Source: Clostridia bacterium (GTDB lineage Bacteria > Bacillota_A > Clostridia > Oscillospirales > CAG-272). Taken from it: 7,125 nucleotides of DNA. The notes under the pieces are model-generated. The model had not been told where the DNA came from, did no database searches, and saw only the letters and a list, made by a program, of their open reading frames with translations. A program made the translations under genes and the position numbers. The DNA is taken from assembly GCA_017529175.1 (NCBI GenBank), contig JAFXNX010000139.1, positions 1 through 7,125 on the forward strand. Reading direction: 5' to 3'. How positions within the stretch are numbered: position 1 is the stretch's first letter; each line of letters begins with the position of its first letter. Positions 1-5,899 of the stretch are shown here, one piece after another.

Positions 1-1170
1 AGAATCGTTTCCAGAAACCCTTATTATTCCAACACCAGAGGGGAGCGCGGCGGCGATCTTGTCTTTGAGAGACGGGAAATCATCCCTCGTGATCTCAAGT
101 CCGAGCCTCTTGTAGAGTTCGACAGCTTCTTCCTTGTCGAACCATGCGGCGTCGTATATCGACGTGTCAAGCTCTCCCGCGTTGTAAAGAACGGGCTTGT
201 CAAAAATGAGCGAGAAGTCGAGGATGACGCCGGAAAAGTCGGATATCATAACGTCCGATCTCTTGAGAACGTCGAAATTGTTGTTGTCGCGGTTCCAGGT
301 CAGTTTTTCTGAATCCGGATATTTTGCCATCAGTCTGTCGAGTTCTTCCTTGTCGGAAGTGAACGACTGCGGATGGGGTCTTATCGTGACGGAATAACCG
401 GTTGCGATCAGGGCGTCGATAAGATCGTCTTTGTACTTCATCAGCAGAGAAGACGCGCCCCACGACGGCGCCAGAAGAACATTTACGCCATCCGACTTGT
501 TGCCGTCGGTTCCGTTGTCGGCCTCTTTTTCTTTTTCAAGGCGTGAAGCCATCGCGTCGAGGATCGGCGAGCCGACTTCCACCAGTTCTTTTTCGGGAAG
601 GTCTCTCATCTTTTCAAGCTCTCTTATGTACGGCTTCTGGAGTTCTCCCGTAAGAAGCACCGCGTCGTAAAAGTCGAGAGCGAACATCCTGTATAAGATG
701 TGTTTTCCCGCGGCGTGGTAGATATGAACGTAATAGTCGACGTGCTTTGAGCGTTTCCACTGATATACGTCGAGGTTCGGCGTCGTTGCGAGCAGGATCA
801 CCGCGTCCGCAAAATTGAGCTTCGTAAACGCCTTGTTTCCCTCGCCGACGAACGTCGCCTTGATATGCTCGTATTCCTCGGAGAATACCGGGTCGTCCTC
901 CGACTGTGTCCAGTAGAGGACGTCCTCACCGCGGCGTTCGAATTCGTCGCAGATCGGCTTGAACAGGTTCCAGTATCTCTTGTTTTCCGCAAATATCAGG
1001 TAAGGAGCTCTCTTTCCTTTGATGTCGGAATGGATCTTTCCGCCCGAGAAGAGAAACTTGATCTTCAGTTTCAGCTTCTGGATCAGGAAAAGGAGCGCCG
1101 ATGCGACGCCGATAATAATTGAAAACAGCATCGCTCCCGTGCCGGGATCTATGTATGATAAAAGTCTCAC
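1..1170 (-). CDS. CDP-glycerol glycerophosphotransferase-like protein (TagB/TagF family), membrane-anchored, C-terminus outside window
   Basis: The frame is open for 390 codons from a GTG at 1170-1168 to the window edge without a stop, so the 3' end is missing. The start is set by a GTGA overlap with the upstream gene's stop and by a good ribosome binding site at 1176-1189. Residues 5-11 read SYIDPGT, followed by one hydrophobic helix (about 13-31) and a basic stretch (32-45), which suggests an N-terminal anchor with the enzyme in the cytoplasm. Family-type motifs follow: HIYHAAGK (149-156), in the place of the usual His-Gly motif; LLAPSWG (232-238); RPHPQS (264-269); and SDFSGVILDFSLIFDKPVLY (310-329). 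The last is the typical nucleotide-binding C-terminal signature of this family. Known members move glycerol-phosphate, or sometimes ribitol-phosphate, from a CDP donor to a lipid-linked glycan or growing teichoic acid. Donor and acceptor here cannot be read from sequence. The family call is firm; whether it primes, polymerises or decorates is unknown. Probably only some tens of residues are missing. Confidence 0.85.
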   Translation of the reverse strand, partial: MRLLSYIDPGTGAMLFSIIIGVASALLFLIQKLKLKIKFLFSGGKIHSDIKGKRAPYLIFAENKRYWNLFKPICDEFERRGEDVLYWTQSEDDPVFSEEYEHIKATFVGEGNKAFTKLNFADAVILLATTPNLDVYQWKRSKHVDYYVHIYHAAGKHILYRMFALDFYDAVLLTGELQKPYIRELEKMRDLPEKELVEVGSPILDAMASRLEKEKEADNGTDGNKSDGVNVLLAPSWGASSLLMKYKDDLIDALIATGYSVTIRPHPQSFTSDKEELDRLMAKYPDSEKLTWNRDNNNFDVLKRSDVMISDFSGVILDFSLIFDKPVLYNAGELDTSIYDAAWFDKEEAVELYKRLGLEITRDDFPSLKDKIAAALPSGVGIIRVSGNDS

Positions 1171-4004
1171 TGTTCGATCACCTCTCCTTCCGCCGCGTTT
1201 GCAGGTCCGAGATTTGTCCAGTTATCAAGATCGAAAACGTTGTCGTGGACCGAGTACCAGTCGGAATCATCCGTATTGAATACGTACTTGTGATTCGACG
1301 GCTGATAGTTCTCGCTGCTCGTTATAAGCTGATCGTGCGCGGTCTTTTCATCGTTGTTTATTTCTTTGCCGGTGAAAGGGTTGACGGGGTTTTCGATTAT
1401 ATCTTTCGTTGCGAGCGTAGGCGTGTCTGCGATCGTCATAAATGTCGTATCCGTTTTGATCTCACCGTCGCCGCCGAAGTCCTTGAACAGATATACCGGT
1501 CTGAAGCACTCAAGGTCGAAGTCGTCGCTTGTGTCTTCCGTGCCGTTGTCATATATCATATCTTTGAACTGTTTGAGACTGCGGCCGTGATCCGACGCGA
1601 TGATTATCCGTGTATTATCGTATACGCCCTCTTCTTTCAAATAGTCAAACCACTCGCCGAGTTTCAGAAACGCCAGCATATTCACGTGATAGTGATACGG
1701 CTGAACGTCATTGTAGACGTCCGCGGTCCTTCCGTTAAGCGTGTAAAGGGACATATCGGGTTCCTCGGAAGCGGTATTGCCCGAGGGAATAGTATAATCG
1801 GGGAGTGAGAGCTTGGAAGGAGTGTGAGTCAAAGAGCTTTGTAACAAAGTCAGATTGTTATTGCCTTCGCTCCGGATATCCGTCAGTTTTTCAAGATTTG
1901 CCATCTCGGCGTACTGCCCGAGGAATTCCGCGTCGATGTGCGAATCGGAATGAACCGAGAGCGACATATATTTTCCTTCGTCGTAAAGGAATCTTGAGAC
2001 AAAAACGGGAGACGCTTTCATAATGCTGTAGTAGTAAAACGATCTGTTACGGTCGAGTCCGTAGAGAAGTTTTAAGTCTTCCGTCGAGAGAAGATTCAGA
2101 CATTCTCCTCCTTCGACGCCGTAAATGTCTATATAATCGTATTCGTAATACTTTGAATAGTCGTGCGCCTTTTCCCAGCCGTAGTTTGCGTACGGGGGGT
2201 CTGTGACCGTGACGTCGTATCCGTTCTCGCCGAACAGGACGGGAAGAGTGAGGAGCGCCTCGTTGTGTTTATCTACCATCAGTTCGTCGGAACGGGCGTT
2301 CATTTCCGTCGGAGTGTACTCGTATCCTCCGAAAAGCTCCGGGGCGCCGAACACCGTGAACCATCCGTGTGATATCGTGTTCGGGTAATACGTGAATCCC
2401 GAAAACTGCTCTTTGAGTTCCGGCTTTTCGTTGAAAATGTACGGAACGTAGTCGCCTAACGCCCGGTCGAGCATTATCACGACGACGTTTTTGCCTTCTT
2501 TACTGAAATGGAAAATGCGGCTCGAACCGTCGTTGCTGAGCGATTCGGTCTTTGTAACCTCGACTTTGCTAAGCTCGGTATTTGTGTTTATCGCGCTGTA
2601 GACGGATATTCCCGCCGTTCCGATAAGGAGTATTACGGCAAGTATTCTTCCGAGAGCCGGTCTGAATCTTATGAGCGCGGCACAGATAATGACGATCCCG
2701 ATGATGATTGCGATATTGATCAGTTTTTCCTGCGCCGTGTACATAAACTCGCCCGCATAGTTCAGCTTTGTATCGACCGCTCCGAAATTCTTACTGATGA
2801 ACATAAAGTCGACAATGGCTATGATCGATGCGCAGAACGTAAAAAACGAAAACAGACGTTTTCCTTTTTCGTTCGAGAGCAGGTAGAATACTCCGAGCCA
2901 CAGAACGAAAAATCCGATCGCTACGGGAATTGTGTGAAGAAGATATTCAAACGGCGATACGGTGTCTCCGAGATTCAAAAACTCAATGGGCGATGCGCTG
3001 ATGACCGAAAGAGGTATAAGCGCGCCGACGAGGGCGGCAAGAACGCACGTGAAAAGCACGAATGTTTTTTTGTCGCAAAGCGATATCGCCTTCGGAAAGA
3101 ATCCTGTTATAGCCGCGAGCGTCTTGTTCGGGATCTTTCCCGCCTTCTTTCTCTTTTCTTTTACGCGCGACGAGATATATTTTACAAGAGGAAAACTGAG
3201 GAGGACAAAAGCGCCGAAGCCGAGCAGATAACTGTGAGAGCGGCTTATCGGTCCTTGCGGAGCCCTTATTATCATGAAAGCGAATATCGCGGCTCCGATG
3301 ACGGAGAGGGCGATACCCTGCTGTTTCTTGTTGAGATGAACGGCGCGCATGAACACGTTCTTGAGAAGCGAGAAGAGATTGTTGAGAGTCCAGTAGAATA
3401 CGAGGCCCGCGGGGCTGTTGTAAAGAAGTACCAGAAATACTATCGCTATGACGAAAAGCTGCCACTTCTCTTTGAACTTATATCCTCTCGTGTAAATCGC
3501 GCTGGATACGAAGTTTATCAACGTCATCAGTATAGGCAGAAGATTTATAGCAACGCCGCCTATCGTGATGAGTCCGTCCGGCTTTGAAAGATCGGAGATG
3601 AACCAGAAGGACGTTCCGGCGAGAAGGTCAAGGTGCGAGAGATAGTTGTACGCCGCCATGAAGAACGGTATCTGGAGAAGAAGCGATATGGAATTCTTGA
3701 AAACGGAGAGCGGGCTGTAATGCTGTTCGCGATAGTACGCCTGCTGCATCATCACACGCTCGTCGCCTTTGAAAGCGTCGCGGATGTGATTTGTCCATTT
3801 CTCCATCTTTTTCTGCTTTTCGCGCTGTTCCGTCTGGATGGCGTCGGCTCTGCGGTAGAGCGGGAGACAGAGCAGATTGACCGCGAGGCTCACGCCTATG
3901 ATCGCGACTCCGACTCCTCCGAATATTCTGTACATTGTCCAGAATATCATTTCCATCAGATATATCAAAGGTGTTATAATGATATTATATAGTACTGTCA
4001 GCAT
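1167..4004 (-). CDS. Fusion of YidC/Oxa1-like insertase domain with sulfatase/alkaline-phosphatase-fold domain, multi-pass membrane protein
   Basis: The protein has 945 residues from ATG 4004-4002. An upstream in-frame TTG at 4091 would add an Arg-rich tail and is disfavoured, because the ATG has an SD-like AAAGAGAG 7 nt upstream and restores the normal hydrophobic YidC start. Residues 1-220 look like YidC: helices near 5-25 and 30-49, a charged cytoplasmic hairpin (51-97), SLLLQIPFFMAAYNYLSHL (107-125), a helix near 148-170 and hydrophobic segments at about 182-211 with NSPAGLVFYW (196-205). The conserved groove Arg is Asn43 (NLLCLPL, 43-49). About seven further helices follow (230-248, 258-278, 314-337, 355-377, 386-404, 428-446, 452-470). 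Residues 505-910 look like an extracellular alkaline-phosphatase/sulfatase-fold domain: KNVVVIMLD (505-513, Asp513 a probable metal ligand), SHGWFTVFGAPELFGG (545-560, Thr550 or Ser545 a candidate nucleophile) and IIIASDHGRS (800-809, Asp805-His806 metal site). Relatives of this domain hydrolyse or transfer phospho-groups such as glycerol-phosphate. The neighbouring CDP-glycerol enzyme points to surface-glycan modification, but the substrate is inferred. Automatic annotation may call it simply YidC. Confidence 0.85.
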   Translation of the reverse strand: MLTVLYNIIITPLIYLMEMIFWTMYRIFGGVGVAIIGVSLAVNLLCLPLYRRADAIQTEQREKQKKMEKWTNHIRDAFKGDERVMMQQAYYREQHYSPLSVFKNSISLLLQIPFFMAAYNYLSHLDLLAGTSFWFISDLSKPDGLITIGGVAINLLPILMTLINFVSSAIYTRGYKFKEKWQLFVIAIVFLVLLYNSPAGLVFYWTLNNLFSLLKNVFMRAVHLNKKQQGIALSVIGAAIFAFMIIRAPQGPISRSHSYLLGFGAFVLLSFPLVKYISSRVKEKRKKAGKIPNKTLAAITGFFPKAISLCDKKTFVLFTCVLAALVGALIPLSVISASPIEFLNLGDTVSPFEYLLHTIPVAIGFFVLWLGVFYLLSNEKGKRLFSFFTFCASIIAIVDFMFISKNFGAVDTKLNYAGEFMYTAQEKLINIAIIIGIVIICAALIRFRPALGRILAVILLIGTAGISVYSAINTNTELSKVEVTKTESLSNDGSSRIFHFSKEGKNVVVIMLDRALGDYVPYIFNEKPELKEQFSGFTYYPNTISHGWFTVFGAPELFGGYEYTPTEMNARSDELMVDKHNEALLTLPVLFGENGYDVTVTDPPYANYGWEKAHDYSKYYEYDYIDIYGVEGGECLNLLSTEDLKLLYGLDRNRSFYYYSIMKASPVFVSRFLYDEGKYMSLSVHSDSHIDAEFLGQYAEMANLEKLTDIRSEGNNNLTLLQSSLTHTPSKLSLPDYTIPSGNTASEEPDMSLYTLNGRTADVYNDVQPYHYHVNMLAFLKLGEWFDYLKEEGVYDNTRIIIASDHGRSLKQFKDMIYDNGTEDTSDDFDLECFRPVYLFKDFGGDGEIKTDTTFMTIADTPTLATKDIIENPVNPFTGKEINNDEKTAHDQLITSSENYQPSNHKYVFNTDDSDWYSVHDNVFDLDNWTNLGPANAAEGEVIEQ
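1176..1189 (-). promoter_or_regulatory. Ribosome binding site fixing the GTG start at 1170
   Basis: Read on the minus strand, this is AAGGAGAGGTGATC, which resembles the AAGGAGGTGATC complement of the 16S rRNA 3' end. About 10 nt separate its AGG core from the GTG at 1170-1168. It lies inside the last codons of the YidC/sulfatase fusion gene, so translation of the two genes is probably coupled. It supports GTG over the later ATG at codon 14, which would cut into the N-terminal membrane helix. Confidence 0.7.
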
Positions 4005-4011
4005 AAACAAA

Positions 4012-4021
4012 CTCTCTTTCC
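4012..4021 (-). promoter_or_regulatory. Probable ribosome binding site of the YidC/sulfatase fusion gene
   Basis: On the minus strand this reads GGAAAGAGAG, ending 7 nt before the ATG at 4004. The match to AGGAGG is moderate. It is the main local argument for starting at 4004 rather than at the TTG at 4091, which has no purine-rich site at a suitable distance. Confidence 0.5.
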
Positions 4022-4053
4022 CTGTGCGCTGAATAACGGGGTCGCGCCGGCCG

Positions 4054-4073
4054 CGAAACGTCGGTGCGTTTCG
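4054..4073 (-). other. Hairpin in the 5' leader of the fusion gene
   Basis: CGAAACG and CGTTTCG form a perfect 7-bp stem around a 6-nt loop. The hairpin sits about 50 nt before the start codon within a very GC-rich tract (about 4041-4090) that can add outer pairing with GCGCC/GGCGC-type segments. No T-run follows, so it is not an intrinsic terminator. It may be an mRNA-stabilising or translation-modulating structure. I see no known riboswitch signature. Confidence 0.45.
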
Positions 4074-4109
4074 GCGCCGCCGGTCCGGCAAATGCGCTTC
4101 TACGACCGC

Positions 4110-4123
4110 ACGGGATGACCCGT
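4110..4123 (-). other. Small hairpin near the 5' end of the fusion-gene transcript
   Basis: ACGGG and CCCGT pair perfectly (5 bp) around a 4-nt loop, about 24 nt downstream of the predicted transcription start. Together with the hairpin at 4054-4073 it makes the roughly 143-nt leader highly structured. Its function is unknown. Confidence 0.35.
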
Positions 4124-4153
4124 TTTGCGAGCCAAACTTCCCCTTTTTGACAC

Positions 4154-4182
4154 ATTATACACCATACGATTTTTTTTTGCAA
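4154..4182 (-). promoter_or_regulatory. Sigma-A-type promoter for the fusion gene and CDP-glycerol transferase
   Basis: Read on the minus strand, the -35 is TTGCAA (4182-4177), the spacer is exactly 17 nt, and the -10 is TATAAT (4159-4154). The spacer begins with an A-run, and a strongly AT-rich tract with further TATA-like words lies upstream (4183-4225). The predicted transcription start is near 4147, which gives a leader of about 143 nt. This separates the downstream pair of genes from the upstream glycosyltransferase pair as a second transcription unit. Confidence 0.75.
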
Positions 4183-4262
4183 TAGTTATGTTTTAATATA
4201 TTATACAATATTAATATAAACATCCGCTTATTTCTTGTTTTTTGCATATCATCCACCCGAAG

Positions 4263-4279
4263 AAAAAACTGCGCCGCAG
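4263..4279 (-). terminator. Possible secondary intrinsic terminator
   Basis: On the minus strand, a short CTGC/GCAG stem with a 3-nt loop is followed directly by six T residues (4268-4263). It lies just past the stronger terminator at 4282-4320 and could act as a back-up. The stem is short, so the call is weak. Confidence 0.35.
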
Positions 4280-4281
4280 CG

Positions 4282-4320
4282 AAAAAAGGCCGCCGCAAAA
4301 CTGACGTTTTTCGGCGCGGC
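4282..4320 (-). terminator. Intrinsic terminator closing the glycosyltransferase transcription unit
   Basis: Read on the minus strand, a GC-rich stem (GCCG...CGGC with inner AAAAC/GTTTT pairing around a 4-nt loop and small bulges) is followed by CTTTTTT (4288-4282). This is the distal copy of a 30-bp sequence that also occurs at 4563-4592. Only this copy has the T-run, so it is the best termination point for transcripts coming through 4608. It lies about 100 bases upstream of the next promoter. Confidence 0.65.
4287..4316. repeat. 30-bp direct repeat, copy 1 (hairpin-forming)
   Basis: This is identical base for base to 4563-4592, which starts 276 bases further on. Each copy contains the arms of a GC-rich hairpin with an AAAAC/GTTTT inner stem. 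The two copies bracket a 246-bp segment holding three further palindromes, which together look like a dispersed intergenic repeat or a small non-autonomous element. I see no target-site duplication beyond the repeats. Confidence 0.8.
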
Positions 4321-4350
4321 TCAGACTGTAGACAAAGTCTACAGTCTGAG
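4320..4350. repeat. Perfect inverted repeat, 14-bp arms
   Basis: The arms CTCAGACTGTAGAC and GTCTACAGTCTGAG flank a 3-nt AAA loop. The palindrome is so complete that both strands read the same peptide across it (QTVD-x-VYSL), which explains the chance open frames here. No T-run follows in either direction, so it is not a canonical terminator by itself. Confidence 0.85.
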
Positions 4351-4375
4351 ACAGAGTGAGAGAAACACAGGTAGA

Positions 4376-4433
4376 TTTTGCGATCTTGCCACCGTCGGCG
4401 TAGTTGCCTACGGTAGGGGGCAAGATCGCAAAA
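4376..4433. repeat. Long inverted repeat, 15-bp perfect arms with inner hairpin
   Basis: The arms at 4376-4390 and 4419-4433 (TTTTGCGATCTTGCC and its exact complement) enclose 28 bases that hold a smaller stem (GTAG at 4400-4403, CTAC at 4408-4411). The RNA would form an extended hairpin from either strand. It lies within the repeat-bracketed segment downstream of the glycosyltransferase genes. Confidence 0.8.
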
Positions 4434-4441
4434 AGGCAATG

Positions 4442-4464
4442 ATGGCGGGCAAGATGCCCGCCAT
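4442..4464. repeat. Perfect inverted repeat, 9-bp GC-rich arms; possible minus-strand terminator
   Basis: ATGGCGGGC and GCCCGCCAT pair around a 5-nt loop. On the minus strand a run of five T residues (4435-4431) comes 6 nt after the stem. It could contribute to termination, but the gap is long for an intrinsic terminator. It resembles the REP-like palindromic units found between genes in many bacteria. Confidence 0.7.
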
Positions 4465-4562
4465 TGATAATTTGTTTACTTTATCTCTGTGTGTCTGTTA
4501 TGCTCGCTTCGTCCTTATGAACTATCCTATCATTGCCGCTCTAACAAGTTTATCTTCGCTCT

Positions 4563-4592
4563 AGGCCGCCGCAAAACTGACGTTTTTCGGCG
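4563..4592. repeat. 30-bp direct repeat, copy 2 (hairpin just after the glycosyltransferase stop)
   Basis: This is an exact copy of 4287-4316. Here the hairpin is cleaner: GCCGCCG (4565-4571) and CGGCGGC (4588-4594) form 7 bp, then one mismatch, then AAAAC/GTTTT around TGAC. It begins 13 nt after the stop codon of the 4608-5891 gene but lacks a following T-run. It may therefore protect the mRNA 3' end rather than end transcription. Between this copy and the palindrome ending at 4464 I see no gene or structure. Confidence 0.8.
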
Positions 4593-4607
4593 GCTGTGAA
4601 CGTATAT

Positions 4608-5891
4608 TTATTTGTTCTCATACTTTTCTGCAAACGGGAGGATCACCTCGTTATCGAATTTCTCCGCGACTTTCTTCGCGCTGAAGTTCTCTTTTATGTA
4701 AGCGTCGTCCGTTTCAACGGTGAAGCCCTTATAAATGATCGCGTAAAGGTACTGCTTCAACTCTTTCGCGCTGTACGAAAGAACGAGCTCGCCCGCGTCC
4801 TTGAGACGGTCGTGCGTCGAGCCGGAGGGCATCGTTATCGCGAGGATCTTCGATCCCGCCCCGAAATAGTCCGCGACCTTCGCCGCGAAGAAAACGTTTT
4901 CGTCGCATGCGAGTCTGATGTTTCCGTCGACGTGGATGTTCCAGTCCGCGTTCCTCATAAGCTCAAGACTTTCAAGATACGGAACGTGACTGTGAAGCTT
5001 TATTACGTCTCCCAGTTCGTTCTTGACCCAGTAGAGCAGATCGCCATCGGACATATCGCCGTAGAAATCGAACTGCGCCTTTGAGACGATGCCGGGGTCC
5101 TCGCTTTTCAATTCTTTCACCGCTTCGAATAGCGGTCTGATCGTTCTTATATCGTCAAGATGACCGACGAAAAGAAATCTTATGATATCATCCTGCTTCG
5201 GCTTTTTTTCGGGATAAAGCGTCTCGTCGTAGGAATGGTGAAGGACGACGGATTTCTCAAGGATCTCCTTACTCGTCGACATGAATTTCTGCTGCGATCC
5301 GTTGTTATATATCACACAGTCGCACAGCCGCAGCGCGTCGTCTTCTATCTTTGCAAGGTGCCGTCTGAATTTTACTTCAAAGCGGTGTGATAAGCGCCAG
5401 TACGCGCTCTTGACGATCCGCAAAGGAGACAGACGGAATCTTATGCCGCGGTTTCTGTTGATAAGGTTGTCCATCCCGTGATATGAATGAAGACTGTAGT
5501 TGATATGCTGGTAGGGGTTGTTTTTGATCGGGTCGCCGAACGACGCAATCCAGTAAACGGAGGGAAATTCCTTTTTTATTGCCGCGCCTATTTCGTGAGA
5601 TTCCTGAGGCATGGAGCGCGTCATTATGCAGTCGTACTCGTCCTTGTGATCCCTGAAATACGCGACCGCCTCGTCTCTCCATTCTTCGATCGTCCGGCTC
5701 TTCGCATAAACCGAGCTGACGTTCGGCCCGTTTTCAAGCGCGGCGTTTTCCCCGTATGAAAATATCGTCTCGCCTTTTTGCGTATAGACGTCGTATTCAT
5801 AGCGGGAATTGTTCAGCAGTTTGAAAGTAACAAGACCCTCGGAAGAGTTGACCGGAGGATAGAACCAGCTGAATACAAGTATCCTTTTCAT
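4608..5891 (-). CDS. GT-B fold glycosyltransferase (GT4-like)
   Basis: The protein has 427 residues, with ATG at 5891-5889 and stop TAA at 4610-4608, and no signal peptide or clear membrane helix. The N-terminal half opens with a Rossmann strand and acceptor-side motif RILVFSWFYPPVNSSEG (3-19), typical of GT4-like enzymes. The C-terminal half starts with RFLFVGHLDDIRTIRPLFEAV (238-258), then FDFYGDM (274-280), VPYLESLELMRNADWNIHVD (303-322) and FFAAKVADYFGAGSKILA (334-351), which is the donor-sugar/nucleotide binding region. The usual EX7E motif is not clear; Lys338 and Asp341 stand where this subgroup has K..E-Y. It probably adds a sugar from a nucleotide donor to a lipid-linked glycan at the inner membrane face. 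The sugar is unknown. It follows the GT2 gene by 8 nt and has its SD-like purines (AAGTGAGAG) overlapping that gene's stop, so the two are co-transcribed. Confidence 0.82.
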   Translation of the reverse strand: MKRILVFSWFYPPVNSSEGLVTFKLLNNSRYEYDVYTQKGETIFSYGENAALENGPNVSSVYAKSRTIEEWRDEAVAYFRDHKDEYDCIMTRSMPQESHEIGAAIKKEFPSVYWIASFGDPIKNNPYQHINYSLHSYHGMDNLINRNRGIRFRLSPLRIVKSAYWRLSHRFEVKFRRHLAKIEDDALRLCDCVIYNNGSQQKFMSTSKEILEKSVVLHHSYDETLYPEKKPKQDDIIRFLFVGHLDDIRTIRPLFEAVKELKSEDPGIVSKAQFDFYGDMSDGDLLYWVKNELGDVIKLHSHVPYLESLELMRNADWNIHVDGNIRLACDENVFFAAKVADYFGAGSKILAITMPSGSTHDRLKDAGELVLSYSAKELKQYLYAIIYKGFTVETDDAYIKENFSAKKVAEKFDNEVILPFAEKYENK

Positions 5892-5899
5892 TTAGTCTC

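Noticed and set aside
1119..1808. Plus-strand open frame of 229 codons
   Set aside because: It is antisense to the 3' end of the fusion gene and the start of the transferase gene, has low-complexity Val/Ile/Arg-rich composition and no recognisable motif.
2508..3587. Plus-strand open frame of 359 codons
   Set aside because: It lies entirely antisense to the YidC/sulfatase fusion gene, is extremely rich in Arg, Glu, Lys, Asp and Tyr with no fold-like pattern, and has no ribosome site. It is a frame shadow.
4005..4091. N-terminal extension of the fusion protein from a TTG at 4091
   Set aside because: The extra 29 residues are Arg-rich and encoded by the hairpin leader. The ATG at 4004 has a ribosome site and gives a normal YidC-like beginning.
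4155..4439. Minus-strand open frames of 94 and 70 codons in the intergenic region
   Set aside because: They cross the terminator, the palindromes and the promoter of the next unit, and show no convincing start signal or protein-like composition.
4235..4564. Plus-strand open frame of 109 codons in the intergenic region
   Set aside because: It runs through the hairpins and the direct repeat. Both strands read near-identical peptide words across the palindrome at 4320-4350, which is what a palindrome produces by chance.
4287..4592. CRISPR array
   Set aside because: There are only two copies of the repeat, 276 bases apart, and the space between is filled with palindromes rather than unit-length spacers.
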